From: an uncultured Lactobacillus sp.
GTDB lineage: Bacteria; Bacillota; Bacilli; Lactobacillales; Lactobacillaceae
Assembly (NCBI GenBank): GCA_937916845.1
Contig: CALFSK010000047.1
Location: 1 to 42,023 of the forward strand
Length of the DNA: 42,023 bases
Direction of reading: 5' to 3'
Shown here: one piece after another, positions 34,402 through 41,971 of the stretch
Position numbering within the stretch: the stretch's first letter is position 1
How the letters are laid out: each line of letters begins with the position of its first letter
Position numbers and translations under genes: made by a program
Notes under the pieces: model-generated
Databases searched by the model: none
What the model saw: only the letters and a program-made list of their open reading frames with translations
Told to the model about the DNA's origin: nothing

Positions 34402-34947
34402 ATGTCAAAAACTTACGAACTAACACTGGGACCACTCAAACGCAACCTACCACTGGTTAGAATCAACCCAACGACCACCATTGCGTCGTTCGTGCTACTG
34501 GGTGACGCGGAACTAACGGAATACGCTGCCGACCAACTGAGTCAAAAACTGGCTACTACGCCGTTTGATTACCTCGTCACCATGGAAAGCAAGGGGATCC
34601 CGTTGGCACAGGTGCTAAGCGACAAGACTCACCATCCCCACTTCATCGTGCTACGTAAAAGCGTTAAGGATTACATGCACGCCCCGGTTTCCGAACCCGT
34701 GCACGCGATTACCACCAGTTCGGACCAAAAATTAGTCTTAGACGGTGCCGACGCGGCGTTAATTAAAGGCAAACGGGTCATCATTGTTGACGACGTCATT
34801 AGTAGCGGGGGGTCTTTAAATACGGCTCGCGCGTTGCTGAATCAGGCCGGTGCCACAATTGTTAAACAATTGGCGATTCTCGCTGAAGGGGACGCCGCGG
34901 ACCGTGACGATATCGATTTTTTAGCACCTCTACCCTTATTTAAATAA
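34402..34947 (+). CDS. Purine phosphoribosyltransferase (adenine-PRTase type)
   Basis: 181 residues. The PRPP motif is VIIVDDVISSGGSL (about 125-138), preceded by the flexible-loop region LRKSVKDYM (about 91-99) and VTMESKGIPLA (about 58). The layout fits adenine phosphoribosyltransferase and its relatives, which make nucleoside monophosphates from bases and PRPP. It lies three bases after the permease stop, so the two are one operon. The exact base is not fixed. A bidirectional terminator separates it from murI. Confidence 0.85.
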   Translation: MSKTYELTLGPLKRNLPLVRINPTTTIASFVLLGDAELTEYAADQLSQKLATTPFDYLVTMESKGIPLAQVLSDKTHHPHFIVLRKSVKDYMHAPVSEPVHAITTSSDQKLVLDGADAALIKGKRVIIVDDVISSGGSLNTARALLNQAGATIVKQLAILAEGDAADRDDIDFLAPLPLFK

Positions 34948-34956
34948 GCTTTCACT

Positions 34957-35010
34957 AAAAAATAGTGGTTCAGAAATCTACACTCAACAGATTTCTGAAC
35001 CACTATTTTT
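34957..35010. terminator. Bidirectional terminator between PRTase gene and murI
   Basis: An A tract, AAATAGTGGTTCAGAAATCT and its full complement around a nine-base loop, then a T tract. It serves both convergent genes. Confidence 0.95.
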
Positions 35011-35023
35011 ATTTTTGCTTAAT

Positions 35024-35809
35024 TTAAGCTTCAATCCCATGGTCAAACAACTCTTGGTACAAAGCTAATTCTTCAGGCGTATTGCGACTACTCATGAAGC
35101 GAATCGTCCGCTCACGTGGTGCAGTCCGTAGCAATAAATGTTTTTGTTTTAATTGATGTTGTAAGTTCCGGCTAATTCCCGCGTAGCCAGTGTAGACATT
35201 AACGGGATGGTCGAATTCTGATTGAATCAAATTTTCAATAAACGGATAGTGGGTGCAACCTAAAACTAACCCGTCCACTTGTGCCGTCGCAACCGTTCCT
35301 AATAACTGATGGACGAGTTGCTTAATTGCGGGAAGCGCTGCTTTACCCTGTTCAACCAAGTCGGCTAACCCCGGACAGGCCAACGATTGAATAGCCGTTT
35401 GTGCTTGATACTTAGCGACCTGCGCGTTGTACTTGGGCAAACTGATCGTTAACGGCGTCGCCATCACTAGGATGTGACGTTCACCCGCATCCACAGCTTC
35501 TTTTAAAGCCGGTTCAATGCCCAAGATGGGCAGTTCTGGATAAGCAGCCATTAATTCGGGCTTAGCCGCACTGGTTGCCGTGTTGCACGCAATCACGACT
35601 GCTTTAACCTGCTGCTGCCGTAGCGTTTCAATCACGTTAGTGGCTAGCGTACAAACCTCGGCAGCGGATTTCTCACCGTACGGGGCGTTAGCCGAATCCC
35701 CATAAAAAATAAAATCTTCATTTGGCAAATCGGCTGCTAACGTCCGCATCGTACTAATTCCACCAACCCCGGAGTCAAAGACCCCGATTGGTGCATCTAA
35801 TCGTTCCAT
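35024..35809 (-). CDS. murI: Glutamate racemase
   Basis: 261 residues. DSGVGG (about 11-16) and YGDSANAPYG are the family substrate motifs. The two catalytic cysteines are in ACNTATS (about 74) and GCTHYPF (about 183). It interconverts L- and D-glutamate for peptidoglycan. The start at 35809 (MERLDAPIGVFD) follows AGAGGG by about six bases; the longer frame to 35833 has no ribosome site. The regulator gene lies upstream on the same strand across a gap of about 120 bases with no visible terminator. Confidence 0.94.
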   Translation of the reverse strand: MERLDAPIGVFDSGVGGISTMRTLAADLPNEDFIFYGDSANAPYGEKSAAEVCTLATNVIETLRQQQVKAVVIACNTATSAAKPELMAAYPELPILGIEPALKEAVDAGERHILVMATPLTISLPKYNAQVAKYQAQTAIQSLACPGLADLVEQGKAALPAIKQLVHQLLGTVATAQVDGLVLGCTHYPFIENLIQSEFDHPVNVYTGYAGISRNLQHQLKQKHLLLRTAPRERTIRFMSSRNTPEELALYQELFDHGIEA

Positions 35810-35929
35810 TTCAATCCCTCTTATGTCATCCAATCAATTACACACTGATTGGACCAATCTTTGTTGTTACGTGTCACAATATTAAGCATACGCTCGTTTT
35901 TATCCCGATACAAAATTTATTATACGCAA

Positions 35930-36574
35930 TTAATAGACCGTGATTTCACGACCATCCACACTGATCAGTTGATCTTCAGCTAGAAGCTTAAATTGTCGAC
36001 TCAGCGTTTCCGGCGTCACGCCTAGGTAGCTGGCTAATTCTTTCTTCTTCACCGGTAATCGGAAGTGTGTTTGTTGGTTTTCTTGGCTAACTTGTTGTAA
36101 ATATGTCAGTAGGCGCTCCTTAGAACCAAGATTACTAGTTAAGGCACTCATGGACTCTAAGGCAGTTAAGCGGTCCCCTAACGCGTTTAACAAGTTCAGG
36201 GCCAAGGTTGGGACTCGCTTGACTAAGCCCTGGAAATCATGGCTCCCGATGGAACAGATGCGGGTATCTTCCACCGCCTCGGCGTAATTATAATGCGGCC
36301 GTTGCGTAAATAGCGCTGCCTCACTGTCAATGCTGCCGGGACGTAACATGTACAAGATCTTTTCCTTACCATTTTCATTCAACTGGTACACCTTGACCTG
36401 GCCCTGATCAATAATCATCATTCGGTCTAGCAGCGTCGTGGGCGCGTACAGGACGGTCCCCTTGGGGAAAAGTTGTTGGTGAACGGATATTTGGGCTAAC
36501 GCCGCAATGTCGTCGTCACTCAGTCCCTGAAAGATTGAAGCGGATTGCACACATTTAAATGCAGAATGGGTCAT
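35930..36574 (-). CDS. FLP-like Crp/Fnr-family regulator
   Basis: 214 residues. An N-terminal cyclic-nucleotide-like beta-barrel (about 15-115) contains GTVLYAPTTLLDRMMIIDQGQVKVYQ. A dimer helix follows, then a C-terminal helix-turn-helix KKKELASYLGVTPETLSRQFKLL. It has only two cysteines, at about residues 8 and 107. The spacing is close to Cys5/Cys102 of L. casei FLP, which form a redox-switched disulfide. There is no four-cysteine iron-sulfur cluster site as in FNR. It is divergent from the operon at 36674, with a TTGAC-N4-GTCAA palindrome between them, and may also repress itself. Confidence 0.88.
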   Translation of the reverse strand: MTHSAFKCVQSASIFQGLSDDDIAALAQISVHQQLFPKGTVLYAPTTLLDRMMIIDQGQVKVYQLNENGKEKILYMLRPGSIDSEAALFTQRPHYNYAEAVEDTRICSIGSHDFQGLVKRVPTLALNLLNALGDRLTALESMSALTSNLGSKERLLTYLQQVSQENQQTHFRLPVKKKELASYLGVTPETLSRQFKLLAEDQLISVDGREITVY

Positions 36575-36588
36575 TTATTTTTCCTTTC

Positions 36589-36628
36589 TTGACAAATGTC
36601 AATTTTTTCTCGTTGCCATTAGTATACA
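36589..36628 (+). promoter_or_regulatory. FNR-like operator and promoter of the 36.7-kb operon
   Basis: TTGAC-AAAT-GTCAA (36589-36602) is a perfect FNR-type palindrome. The -10 box TATACA lies at 36623-36628. The palindrome centre would be about 40 bases upstream of the start site, the class II activator position. No good -35 box is present, which fits activator dependence. For the minus-strand regulator gene the site would lie just downstream of its own -10 (TATACT). Confidence 0.7.
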
Positions 36629-36673
36629 CTAGGTCTCGTTGAAAGAAAGTCAAACAATCTGGAGGATCAACTT

Positions 36674-37237
36674 ATGAAAATCTATCAAGCAAACATCGTG
36701 CCATTAAACGCCGATCTTATTGGTTCAGCTGCCCATGGTTCCGCACTATTCGTTGTCAACGGCGACCAACTCGTCGTTACGATTGAAATGTTCGATACGC
36801 CAGCTAATCAGCAACACTGGGAACATTTTCACGGCTTCCCAGATGGTCAAACGGCGCAGATTGCAACGGCCGCTCAAGACGTTAACCACGACGGCTTCGT
36901 TGACTTACCAGAAACCGAAGCCGTTTCCGGGACAACCATGGTCCCATTCAACGACACACCGGAAACTATGGACATCCCCAACGACGCCTACCCGGTTGCC
37001 GATGCCAACGGTTACTTTGCCTACACCAAGATCGTGCCATTAAAACAACTGGACGCTGAATTTAAGAACGCTTTTCATGATAGTGACCTTGAACTTGATA
37101 AGCGGGTCATCTACATTCACGGTGTTGCAAATAGTTTAGACTTACCCGCGACGGTGGCTGGCGAAGTCGCAAACTACGACGCGCACGTCACCCTGCCGAT
37201 TGCGGTCGGGAAAATCAACGCGATTACATTAGACTAA
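36674..37237 (+). CDS. Uncharacterised CHRD-like protein with an EF-hand loop
   Basis: 187 residues, no signal peptide or membrane helix. A histidine-rich HWEHFHGF (about 47-54) is followed by a canonical 12-residue EF-hand loop DVNHDGFVDLPE (about 68-79), with acids or Asn at 1, 3, 5 and 9 and Glu at 12. A later KRVIYIHG (about 142) and an ALTLPIAVGKI-like end resemble proteins with CHRD-like folds. Metal binding is likely from these motifs; the function is unknown. It is the first gene of a two-gene operon with the tautomerase, probably activated by the FLP-like regulator. The ATG follows GGAGG by eight bases. Confidence 0.75.
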   Translation: MKIYQANIVPLNADLIGSAAHGSALFVVNGDQLVVTIEMFDTPANQQHWEHFHGFPDGQTAQIATAAQDVNHDGFVDLPETEAVSGTTMVPFNDTPETMDIPNDAYPVADANGYFAYTKIVPLKQLDAEFKNAFHDSDLELDKRVIYIHGVANSLDLPATVAGEVANYDAHVTLPIAVGKINAITLD

Positions 37238-37257
37238 ATATAAGGAGTGACTTTCCA

Positions 37258-37647
37258 ATGCCATTAATGAAAATTGATATGCTGACGGGTCGTTCAGAAG
37301 ACCAGATCAAACAAATTTTAGATATCTCTTACCAAGTAATGTTAAAAGCGTTTGATGCGCCCGTTGGTGACCGGTACCAGATTGTCACACAACACGCACC
37401 CTATGAAATGCAAATTTTAGATACGGGTTTAAACATTCCGCGGACGGATCAAGTACTCATCTTTAGCCTAGTCACTAGGCCCCGAACTGAAGCACAAAAG
37501 GGATCCTTCTACCACGATTTGGTCACCGCGCTACATGATGAGTTAGGCCTTGCGCCAACCGACGTAATGATCAATTTAAGTGTTAATACGGATGCAGACT
37601 GGAGCTTTGGTAACGGTGAAGCCCAATTCTTAACTGGCAAACTCTAA
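37258..37647 (+). CDS. Tautomerase-family protein
   Basis: 129 residues. The N-terminal proline after Met (MPLMKIDML) is the catalytic base of the tautomerase superfamily. GRSEDQIKQILDISYQVM (about 11-28), DRYQIVTQHAP and the C-terminal WSFGNGEAQF fit the longer Tautomerase_2-type group rather than the 60-residue 4-oxalocrotonate type. The substrate is unknown. It lies 20 bases after the EF-hand protein with an AAGGAGTG ribosome site, so it shares that operon and its probable redox control. Confidence 0.88.
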   Translation: MPLMKIDMLTGRSEDQIKQILDISYQVMLKAFDAPVGDRYQIVTQHAPYEMQILDTGLNIPRTDQVLIFSLVTRPRTEAQKGSFYHDLVTALHDELGLAPTDVMINLSVNTDADWSFGNGEAQFLTGKL

Positions 37648-37658
37648 AAACTAATCAT

Positions 37659-37706
37659 CGCCCCTCGTTGAGCGCTCTAATGGCTCAGCGGGGGTTATTT
37701 ATTTTT
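37659..37706 (+). terminator. Tautomerase operon terminator
   Basis: CCCCTCG-TTGAGC pairs with GCTCAG-CGGGGG, followed by a broken T-rich tract. Confidence 0.75.
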
Positions 37707-37709
37707 CAA

Positions 37710-37739
37710 TTGCCCCGCCTGCAAGATTCGCAGTATGAT
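37710..37739 (+). promoter_or_regulatory. Promoter of the SHOCT-domain gene
   Basis: TTGCCC, 18 bases, TATGAT; 33 bases before the ATG at 37773. Confidence 0.5.
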
Positions 37740-37772
37740 GGATGGGTAAAATACGTTAGCGGGGCAAGCCAA

Positions 37773-38354
37773 ATGGATATATTCATCTTACTTTTAATCA
37801 TAATCATTTACTTTGCAATTACATTTTTTAAAAAGGCCGCACCGTACATTATCTTAGCGGTGGTGTTGCTTTATATTTACACGCTAATCAAGAATATCTT
37901 CATTTTCACTTGGCAGGCGTTAACCAGCGTGCCGGGTTTAATCATCATTGGGCTGCTTTTACTTGGATTAATCGGTTACTTTGGCTACCGTCGCAATCGT
38001 TGTGCGGTGTGTGGGAAAAAGTATCGGCAAAATCAGTCCGTTGCTGTCACCGACGGCAAGGTGTGCCTGAATTGCATGCAAGCAATCGGCGTAGATATTA
38101 AACAACTTCCCACCACGGTTCACGTCGAAAAGACGTTTACGGTGTCCGAAATTAAAGCACTTCAGAAAAATAACACCATCATCGATCCCCTACAACGTTG
38201 GGAAGCTTATCAAGCCAAAGATGCCGCATCTAAATCGTCAACGTTAACGACTAAACAAGTCACTGACTTGCGTGAGTTGAAACGATTATTAGATGATGGC
38301 GTCATTACCCAAGCTGACTTCGACGCAAAGAAGAAGCAAATCTTAGGTATCTGA
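37773..38354 (+). CDS. Membrane protein with zinc-ribbon and SHOCT domain
   Basis: 193 residues. Two membrane helices occupy about 2-35 and 46-68. A CAVCGKKY...CLNCMQ zinc ribbon (about 75-102) follows, then a linker and a C-terminal SHOCT domain (LRELKRLLDDGVITQADFDAKKKQIL, about 165-190). SHOCT is a short helical module common at the ends of bacterial membrane or phage-like proteins; its role is poorly known. The start at 37773 lies after a weak GGGG site. A frame start at 37668 lies inside the upstream terminator and is unlikely. It precedes the glycine-zipper protein at 38509. Confidence 0.8.
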   Translation: MDIFILLLIIIIYFAITFFKKAAPYIILAVVLLYIYTLIKNIFIFTWQALTSVPGLIIIGLLLLGLIGYFGYRRNRCAVCGKKYRQNQSVAVTDGKVCLNCMQAIGVDIKQLPTTVHVEKTFTVSEIKALQKNNTIIDPLQRWEAYQAKDAASKSSTLTTKQVTDLRELKRLLDDGVITQADFDAKKKQILGI

Positions 38355-38356
38355 TG

Positions 38357-38388
38357 AATAAGTTCCCGTTCTGGGGACTTATTTTTTT
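38357..38388 (+). terminator. SHOCT-gene terminator
   Basis: AATAAGT-TCCC pairs with GGGG-ACTTATT around a five-base loop, then seven T. Confidence 0.85.
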
Positions 38389-38450
38389 ATTGGACTAGCC
38401 AAATTTCATCCCTTTTCTGTTATAACCATGATACGATTAGCTTATAGGAT

Positions 38451-38464
38451 ATAAAGCGCTTTCG
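38451..38464 (+). promoter_or_regulatory. Possible cre (CcpA) site
   Basis: ATAAAGCGCTTTCG agrees with TGAAAGCGCTTTCA at 11 of 14 positions, 45 bases before the gene at 38509. The mismatches are at the outer bases, so CcpA binding is uncertain. Confidence 0.3.
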
Positions 38465-38508
38465 AAAGTTTTATCAGACCCTGTTTGTTTTGAAAGGAGC
38501 ACCCTACT

Positions 38509-38928
38509 ATGCAGACCACCGGCACACAAGCAATCAGTCTTCACCTTACAATCGATTGGGATCATCAAACTTTTACCGTCAATGACGGGACTCATCTAAA
38601 GACCTATCAATTTGCGCAACTGAAAGACAGCCACGTCATTCAGGTTAGGGATACTAAGCAAAAACAGAATTTATTGACGCGTACCCTCGTTGGCAGCTTC
38701 ATCGCTGGTTCTGTGGGTGCGTTAGCGGGCGCATTAGGTGCGGATCAGCCATACACGGTCTGTCGTGAATTGACGCTTCGCCTAACACTGACTAACGGCA
38801 AAATTTACAATTTTAAATTGATTACGGCACCTACTAAGACGAGTACGACTGCGTACCGGAAAAAGATCATCGCTACCCGCGATATGTCGCAGGCATTCCA
38901 ACGGATTGCTGACCTTAATCGTGCGTAA
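38509..38928 (+). CDS. Uncharacterised glycine-zipper protein
   Basis: 139 residues with no signal peptide. A beta-rich N-terminal part (DWDHQTFTVNDGTHLKTYQF) is followed by a glycine-zipper segment LVGSFIAGSVGALAGALGA (about 61-79) and a second beta-rich part. This split pattern, a small-residue helix between strands, resembles the body of many SHOCT proteins, which here is a separate gene next to one. A function cannot be assigned. The start ATG follows a strong AAAGGAG site. It is monocistronic, with its own terminator. Confidence 0.7.
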   Translation: MQTTGTQAISLHLTIDWDHQTFTVNDGTHLKTYQFAQLKDSHVIQVRDTKQKQNLLTRTLVGSFIAGSVGALAGALGADQPYTVCRELTLRLTLTNGKIYNFKLITAPTKTSTTAYRKKIIATRDMSQAFQRIADLNRA

Positions 38929-38969
38929 AATGATGGCTGTTCAGAAAAGATTTTACCAAAATAATGATT

Positions 38970-39003
38970 AAACGTTCTTGCCAACTGACAAGAACGTTTT
39001 TTT
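38970..39003 (+). terminator. Glycine-zipper gene terminator
   Basis: AAACGTTCTTG pairs with CAAGAACGTTT around a nine-base loop, then a run of seven T in all. Confidence 0.93.
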
Positions 39004-39020
39004 GAAAATAAAATTTTCCC

Positions 39021-39051
39021 TTACAAAACTATACAGTGTGCTGTATAGTTT
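39021..39051 (+). promoter_or_regulatory. Promoter and palindromic operator of the MarR-MFS operon
   Basis: TTACAA (39021-39026), exactly 17 bases, TATAGT (39044-39049). A perfect inverted repeat AAACTATACAG (39026) / CTGTATAGTTT (39041) with a four-base centre fills the spacer and covers the -10 box. It is placed for autorepression by the MarR protein. Confidence 0.85.
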
Positions 39052-39068
39052 ACTTGTGAGGTGATTAG

Positions 39069-39494
39069 ATGAATGAAGATGAAATGATTGCGCGGCAGCT
39101 TTTACAGTTAGCCCGCAGAATCAAGCAGCGGCGGAATCTCCATATTCAAGACTTGAATTTAACAACGGTCCAGGGTGATGCCTTGAAGTACTTTTTTGAT
39201 CATCCTAATCAGACCATTGCAATGTTTAAGGATTATCAAGGGATTACCCATCAAACAGCGCGGGTAATCGTCCAACATTTAGTACATTTAGGAATCGTCA
39301 CTTTGGCACCCAACCCTAAAGATGGCCGGTCAAAACTAGTCGTGTTAACACCGCTAGGATTTGCCAAGTACGATCAGTTAGACAAACACGGATGGCAAAC
39401 TAGTGAAGAACTCTTTGCTGGGTTTACACCAGAAGAACAGCGGCAATTCTTAGCATTAGCGCGGCGTGCCAATGCTAATTTGGAAAGGAAATGA
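39069..39494 (+). CDS. MarR-family transcriptional regulator
   Basis: 141 residues of winged-helix type. LTTVQGDALKYFFDHPNQTIAMFKDYQGITHQTARVIVQHLVHLGIV (about 25-75) spans the helix-turn-helix. The wing has APNPKDGRSKLVVLT, with the DGRS/R pattern of the family. It probably binds the palindrome at 39026-39051 as a dimer and represses its own operon until a ligand, perhaps the drug exported by the next gene, releases it. The stop codon precedes the MFS start by five bases. Confidence 0.92.
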   Translation: MNEDEMIARQLLQLARRIKQRRNLHIQDLNLTTVQGDALKYFFDHPNQTIAMFKDYQGITHQTARVIVQHLVHLGIVTLAPNPKDGRSKLVVLTPLGFAKYDQLDKHGWQTSEELFAGFTPEEQRQFLALARRANANLERK

Positions 39495-39499
39495 CCTGC

Positions 39500-40657
39500 G
39501 TGAAAACACGCTTATATACCAAAGATGTGACATTAGTTTTAGTAGCAAGTTTCTTTTATTTAATGAGTCCAATGTTAATTAATCCAATTATTGCTGGCTT
39601 TGCGGCAAACGCTGGGGCTAGCAGTATTTTAGCGGGCGTGATTGCCGGTGCCATGAACTTAACAGCACTGGTGTTACGACCGTTAGCTGGTAACTTAACC
39701 GATCGCGTGTCGAAGTATAAATTGACTCTAGCTGGTGGACTGTTCATTTTATTAGCAAGTTTAGGCTATACTTTTACGACTAACGTGGCGTTAATCATAA
39801 TTTTTCGGATTATTAATGGGCTTGGCTACACGCTGTGCTCAGTCTGCATGGCGACCTGGATGGCAGCCTTATTACCAGCCGATCGGATTGGTTCCGGAAT
39901 GGGGATTTACGGCTTAGCCAGCGCCCTAGGAATGGCAGTCGGCCCAGCAATTAGTGTCTATTTATACCAACACTATAGTTATCAAAGCGTCTTTTGGGTT
40001 GCGTCAGCGTTTAGCATTTTACTGTTGATTGTTATTCAATTCGTTGGCAACCGTGGTGTTCCTAGTCCCACGCAACAAACAGACGCGACAACGCCAAAGA
40101 AATTTCAGTTTGTTCAACCGAAAGTCGTCCCTCTGGCGTCAATTTTACTGTTAATCTCGTTACCATATTTCGCTACGGAAACGTATATTGTAAGTTACAT
40201 CGCTCATCGCCACTTTTCAGTGCCAGCAGGTGCTTTCTTCCCGGCTTATGCCATTATTTTGCTAATTATGCGGCTGGTGCTACGTGATGCGTTTGATAAG
40301 GTCCCGTTTAAAAAATTCTTCTGGTTGGGATTAGGGTTTAACCTGTTAGGACTGATTGGCCTAACTGATTTAAGTAATTGGTTCATGTTATTTTTGGGGG
40401 CGTTTGGATTTGCGGCTGGCTATGGTTTGATGTTTTCAATTTGCCAAGCCAAGGCGTTAACACTGGTTCCAATGTCAGACCGTGGTTTAGCGAACAGTAC
40501 ATTCTACATTGGTGTGGATCTAGGCATGTCAGGCGGACCAATGTTAGCGGGACTGATCACGGCCTTCTTACCGTGGGCATGGCTCTACCCAGTCATGGCG
40601 CTGACATTACCGTTAGCAGTTGTCGTTTACCTCGCCAATCGCCGATTATTAGCCTAA
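39500..40657 (+). CDS. MFS efflux transporter (12-helix)
   Basis: About 385 residues with about 12 membrane helices. Motif A is present between helices 2 and 3 as RPLAGNLTDRVSKYK (about 54-68), and a motif C-like GLASALGMAVGPAI lies in helix 5 (about 135-148). It probably exports a small molecule with proton exchange, controlled by the upstream MarR protein. GTG at 39500 is preferred, ten bases after AAAGGA. The ATG at 39491 overlaps the MarR stop and lies only two bases after that site. A strong terminator follows. Confidence 0.88.
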   Translation: MKTRLYTKDVTLVLVASFFYLMSPMLINPIIAGFAANAGASSILAGVIAGAMNLTALVLRPLAGNLTDRVSKYKLTLAGGLFILLASLGYTFTTNVALIIIFRIINGLGYTLCSVCMATWMAALLPADRIGSGMGIYGLASALGMAVGPAISVYLYQHYSYQSVFWVASAFSILLLIVIQFVGNRGVPSPTQQTDATTPKKFQFVQPKVVPLASILLLISLPYFATETYIVSYIAHRHFSVPAGAFFPAYAIILLIMRLVLRDAFDKVPFKKFFWLGLGFNLLGLIGLTDLSNWFMLFLGAFGFAAGYGLMFSICQAKALTLVPMSDRGLANSTFYIGVDLGMSGGPMLAGLITAFLPWAWLYPVMALTLPLAVVVYLANRRLLA

Positions 40658-40662
40658 TTAGG

Positions 40663-40702
40663 AAAAAGACTCTTTCAAGATTTTATTGAAAGGGTCTTTT
40701 TT
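40663..40702 (+). terminator. MarR-MFS operon terminator
   Basis: AAAAAGAC-CTTTCAA pairs with TTGAAAG-GTCTTTTT, then a run of six T. Confidence 0.9.
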
Positions 40703-41013
40703 ACATGAATATCCGTACCCGGATCGTTTTAATTAAAAAGTCAGTTCAATTAGCATTCCTTTTGATGATTAACAAAATACCGTCTAAATTGAATTTCTAA
40801 ACAATAAAGTTCGTCTCATGATTCCCATCTTTAGGTTTCTTTGGATATTCCAAAAAGAGTCGCTTTATATTTACGAAAAAAGCATTCAAAATTATACTTT
40901 ACATCATCAAGCCAGACCGTCGCCGGTATTCAAATCGTCAGTGTCACTCCTATAGATACGGTGTCGATAGAAGCCATCTTGCCAAGTCCCCCATTATGAA
41001 AGTGGTGAGTGTT
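40703..41013. other. Gap before the small membrane gene
   Basis: AT-rich and without a supported reading frame. TTTACG (40870-40875), 17 bases, TATACT (40893-40898) is a reasonable plus-strand promoter, giving a leader of about 110 bases to 41014. I see no conserved RNA motif in that leader. Confidence 0.45.
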
Positions 41014-41415
41014 GTGCGTAAAGCATTCCAACTATTTAAAGACTACCTGTCATGTCTACCGATTTTTATCATCAGTTTTTATTTCGTCACGGCACAACCT
41101 GATGGTCACTTTAGCTTAACTTGGAACCCGCTTAATTTACTGCTCGTTTCCTCCTATCTTTTAACCTATCCCCTAGCCTTACGTTGGATACCTTTCTTTC
41201 ACAACAAGTCCCTCTATATGCAGTCCTACGTGACTTTAGGCATCAGCCATTACCCACATCATGCTATATTGTACGACAAGCTAAAGCTTCGCGATGATAT
41301 CGTCAGTGTAATGGCTATTTGGGCCTTACATGGTATTGTGTTTCTGTTTTCTATTCCTGTGGTAGTTTTCATAGGCTGTTTTCGCATTATAAAGATTCTG
41401 ATACATCACAGATAA
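41014..41415 (+). CDS. Small membrane protein of unknown function
   Basis: About 133 residues with three or four hydrophobic segments (roughly 10-26, 42-56 and 103-130) and a basic end (KILIHHR). I recognise no motif. GTG at 41014 is preferred because AAAGTGGTGA lies four bases before it; ATG at 40996 is the alternative but lacks a site. It sits next to a tRNA cluster, a common place for insertions, and faces it convergently. Confidence 0.6.
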   Translation: MRKAFQLFKDYLSCLPIFIISFYFVTAQPDGHFSLTWNPLNLLLVSSYLLTYPLALRWIPFFHNKSLYMQSYVTLGISHYPHHAILYDKLKLRDDIVSVMAIWALHGIVFLFSIPVVVFIGCFRIIKILIHHR

Positions 41416-41430
41416 CTAATTTTGGTGCAC

Positions 41431-41468
41431 AAAAAAAGTCGTCATATCGATGATATAACGACTTTTTT
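41431..41468. terminator. Bidirectional terminator between membrane gene and tRNA cluster
   Basis: An A tract, AAGTCGT-ATATC, then GATAT-ACGACTT and a T tract. It ends both the plus-strand gene and the minus-strand tRNA transcript. Confidence 0.92.
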
Positions 41469-41500
41469 AAGGTACTTAGAGCTTTCTGAAAACCTCTTAG

Positions 41501-41585
41501 TACCGGCGATCGGGGTCGAACCGATACTCCCTCAACGGGAACTGGATTTTGAGTCCAGCGCGTCTGCCAATTCCGCCACGCCGGC
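41501..41585 (-). tRNA. tRNA-Leu (CAA)
   Basis: Class II tRNA of 85 bases with a variable arm. The acceptor is GCCGGCG/CGCCGGU (G-U closing pair), the anticodon loop CTCAAAA (CAA), the T-loop TTCGACC and the discriminator A. CCA is not encoded. It is last in the cluster. Confidence 0.96.
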
Positions 41586-41639
41586 AAAATAAAACTATGA
41601 AACTAATGATACTGATCAGGATTATAACCTTTTCAGGAA

Positions 41640-41710
<71 letters not shown>

Positions 41711-41732
41711 ATCATTTTTTGCCCAAACCCAA

Positions 41733-41804
41733 CTGGGTTAGCTGGATTCGAACCAGCGCATGATGGAGTCAAAGTCCATTGCCTTACCACTTGGCTATAA
41801 CCCA
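41733..41804 (-). tRNA. tRNA-Gln (UUG)
   Basis: 72 bases. The acceptor is TGGGTTA/TAACCCA, the anticodon loop CTTTGAC (TTG) and the discriminator G. CCA is not encoded. Confidence 0.96.
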
Positions 41805-41811
41805 ATCAAAG

Positions 41812-41885
41812 GGCGGTATGTGGGAATCGAACCCACGCGTGCCGGAGCCACAATCCGGTGCGTTAACCACTTCGCCAATACCGCC
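41812..41885 (-). tRNA. tRNA-His (GUG)
   Basis: 74 bases including the encoded G at -1, which pairs with C73, the mark of tRNA-His. The anticodon loop is TTGTGGC (GTG). Confidence 0.96.
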
Positions 41886-41889
41886 ATCA

Positions 41890-41963
41890 TGGCAGGGATA
41901 GTAGGAGTTGAACCCACATCGATGGTTTTGGAGACCATTGTTCTACCATTGAACTATATCCCT
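41890..41963 (-). tRNA. tRNA-Trp (CCA)
   Basis: The acceptor is AGGGATA/TATCCCT, the anticodon loop CTCCAAA (CCA) and the discriminator G. A 3' CCA follows directly in the DNA, unlike the neighbouring tRNA genes. Confidence 0.96.
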
Positions 41964-41971
41964 ATGAAAAA

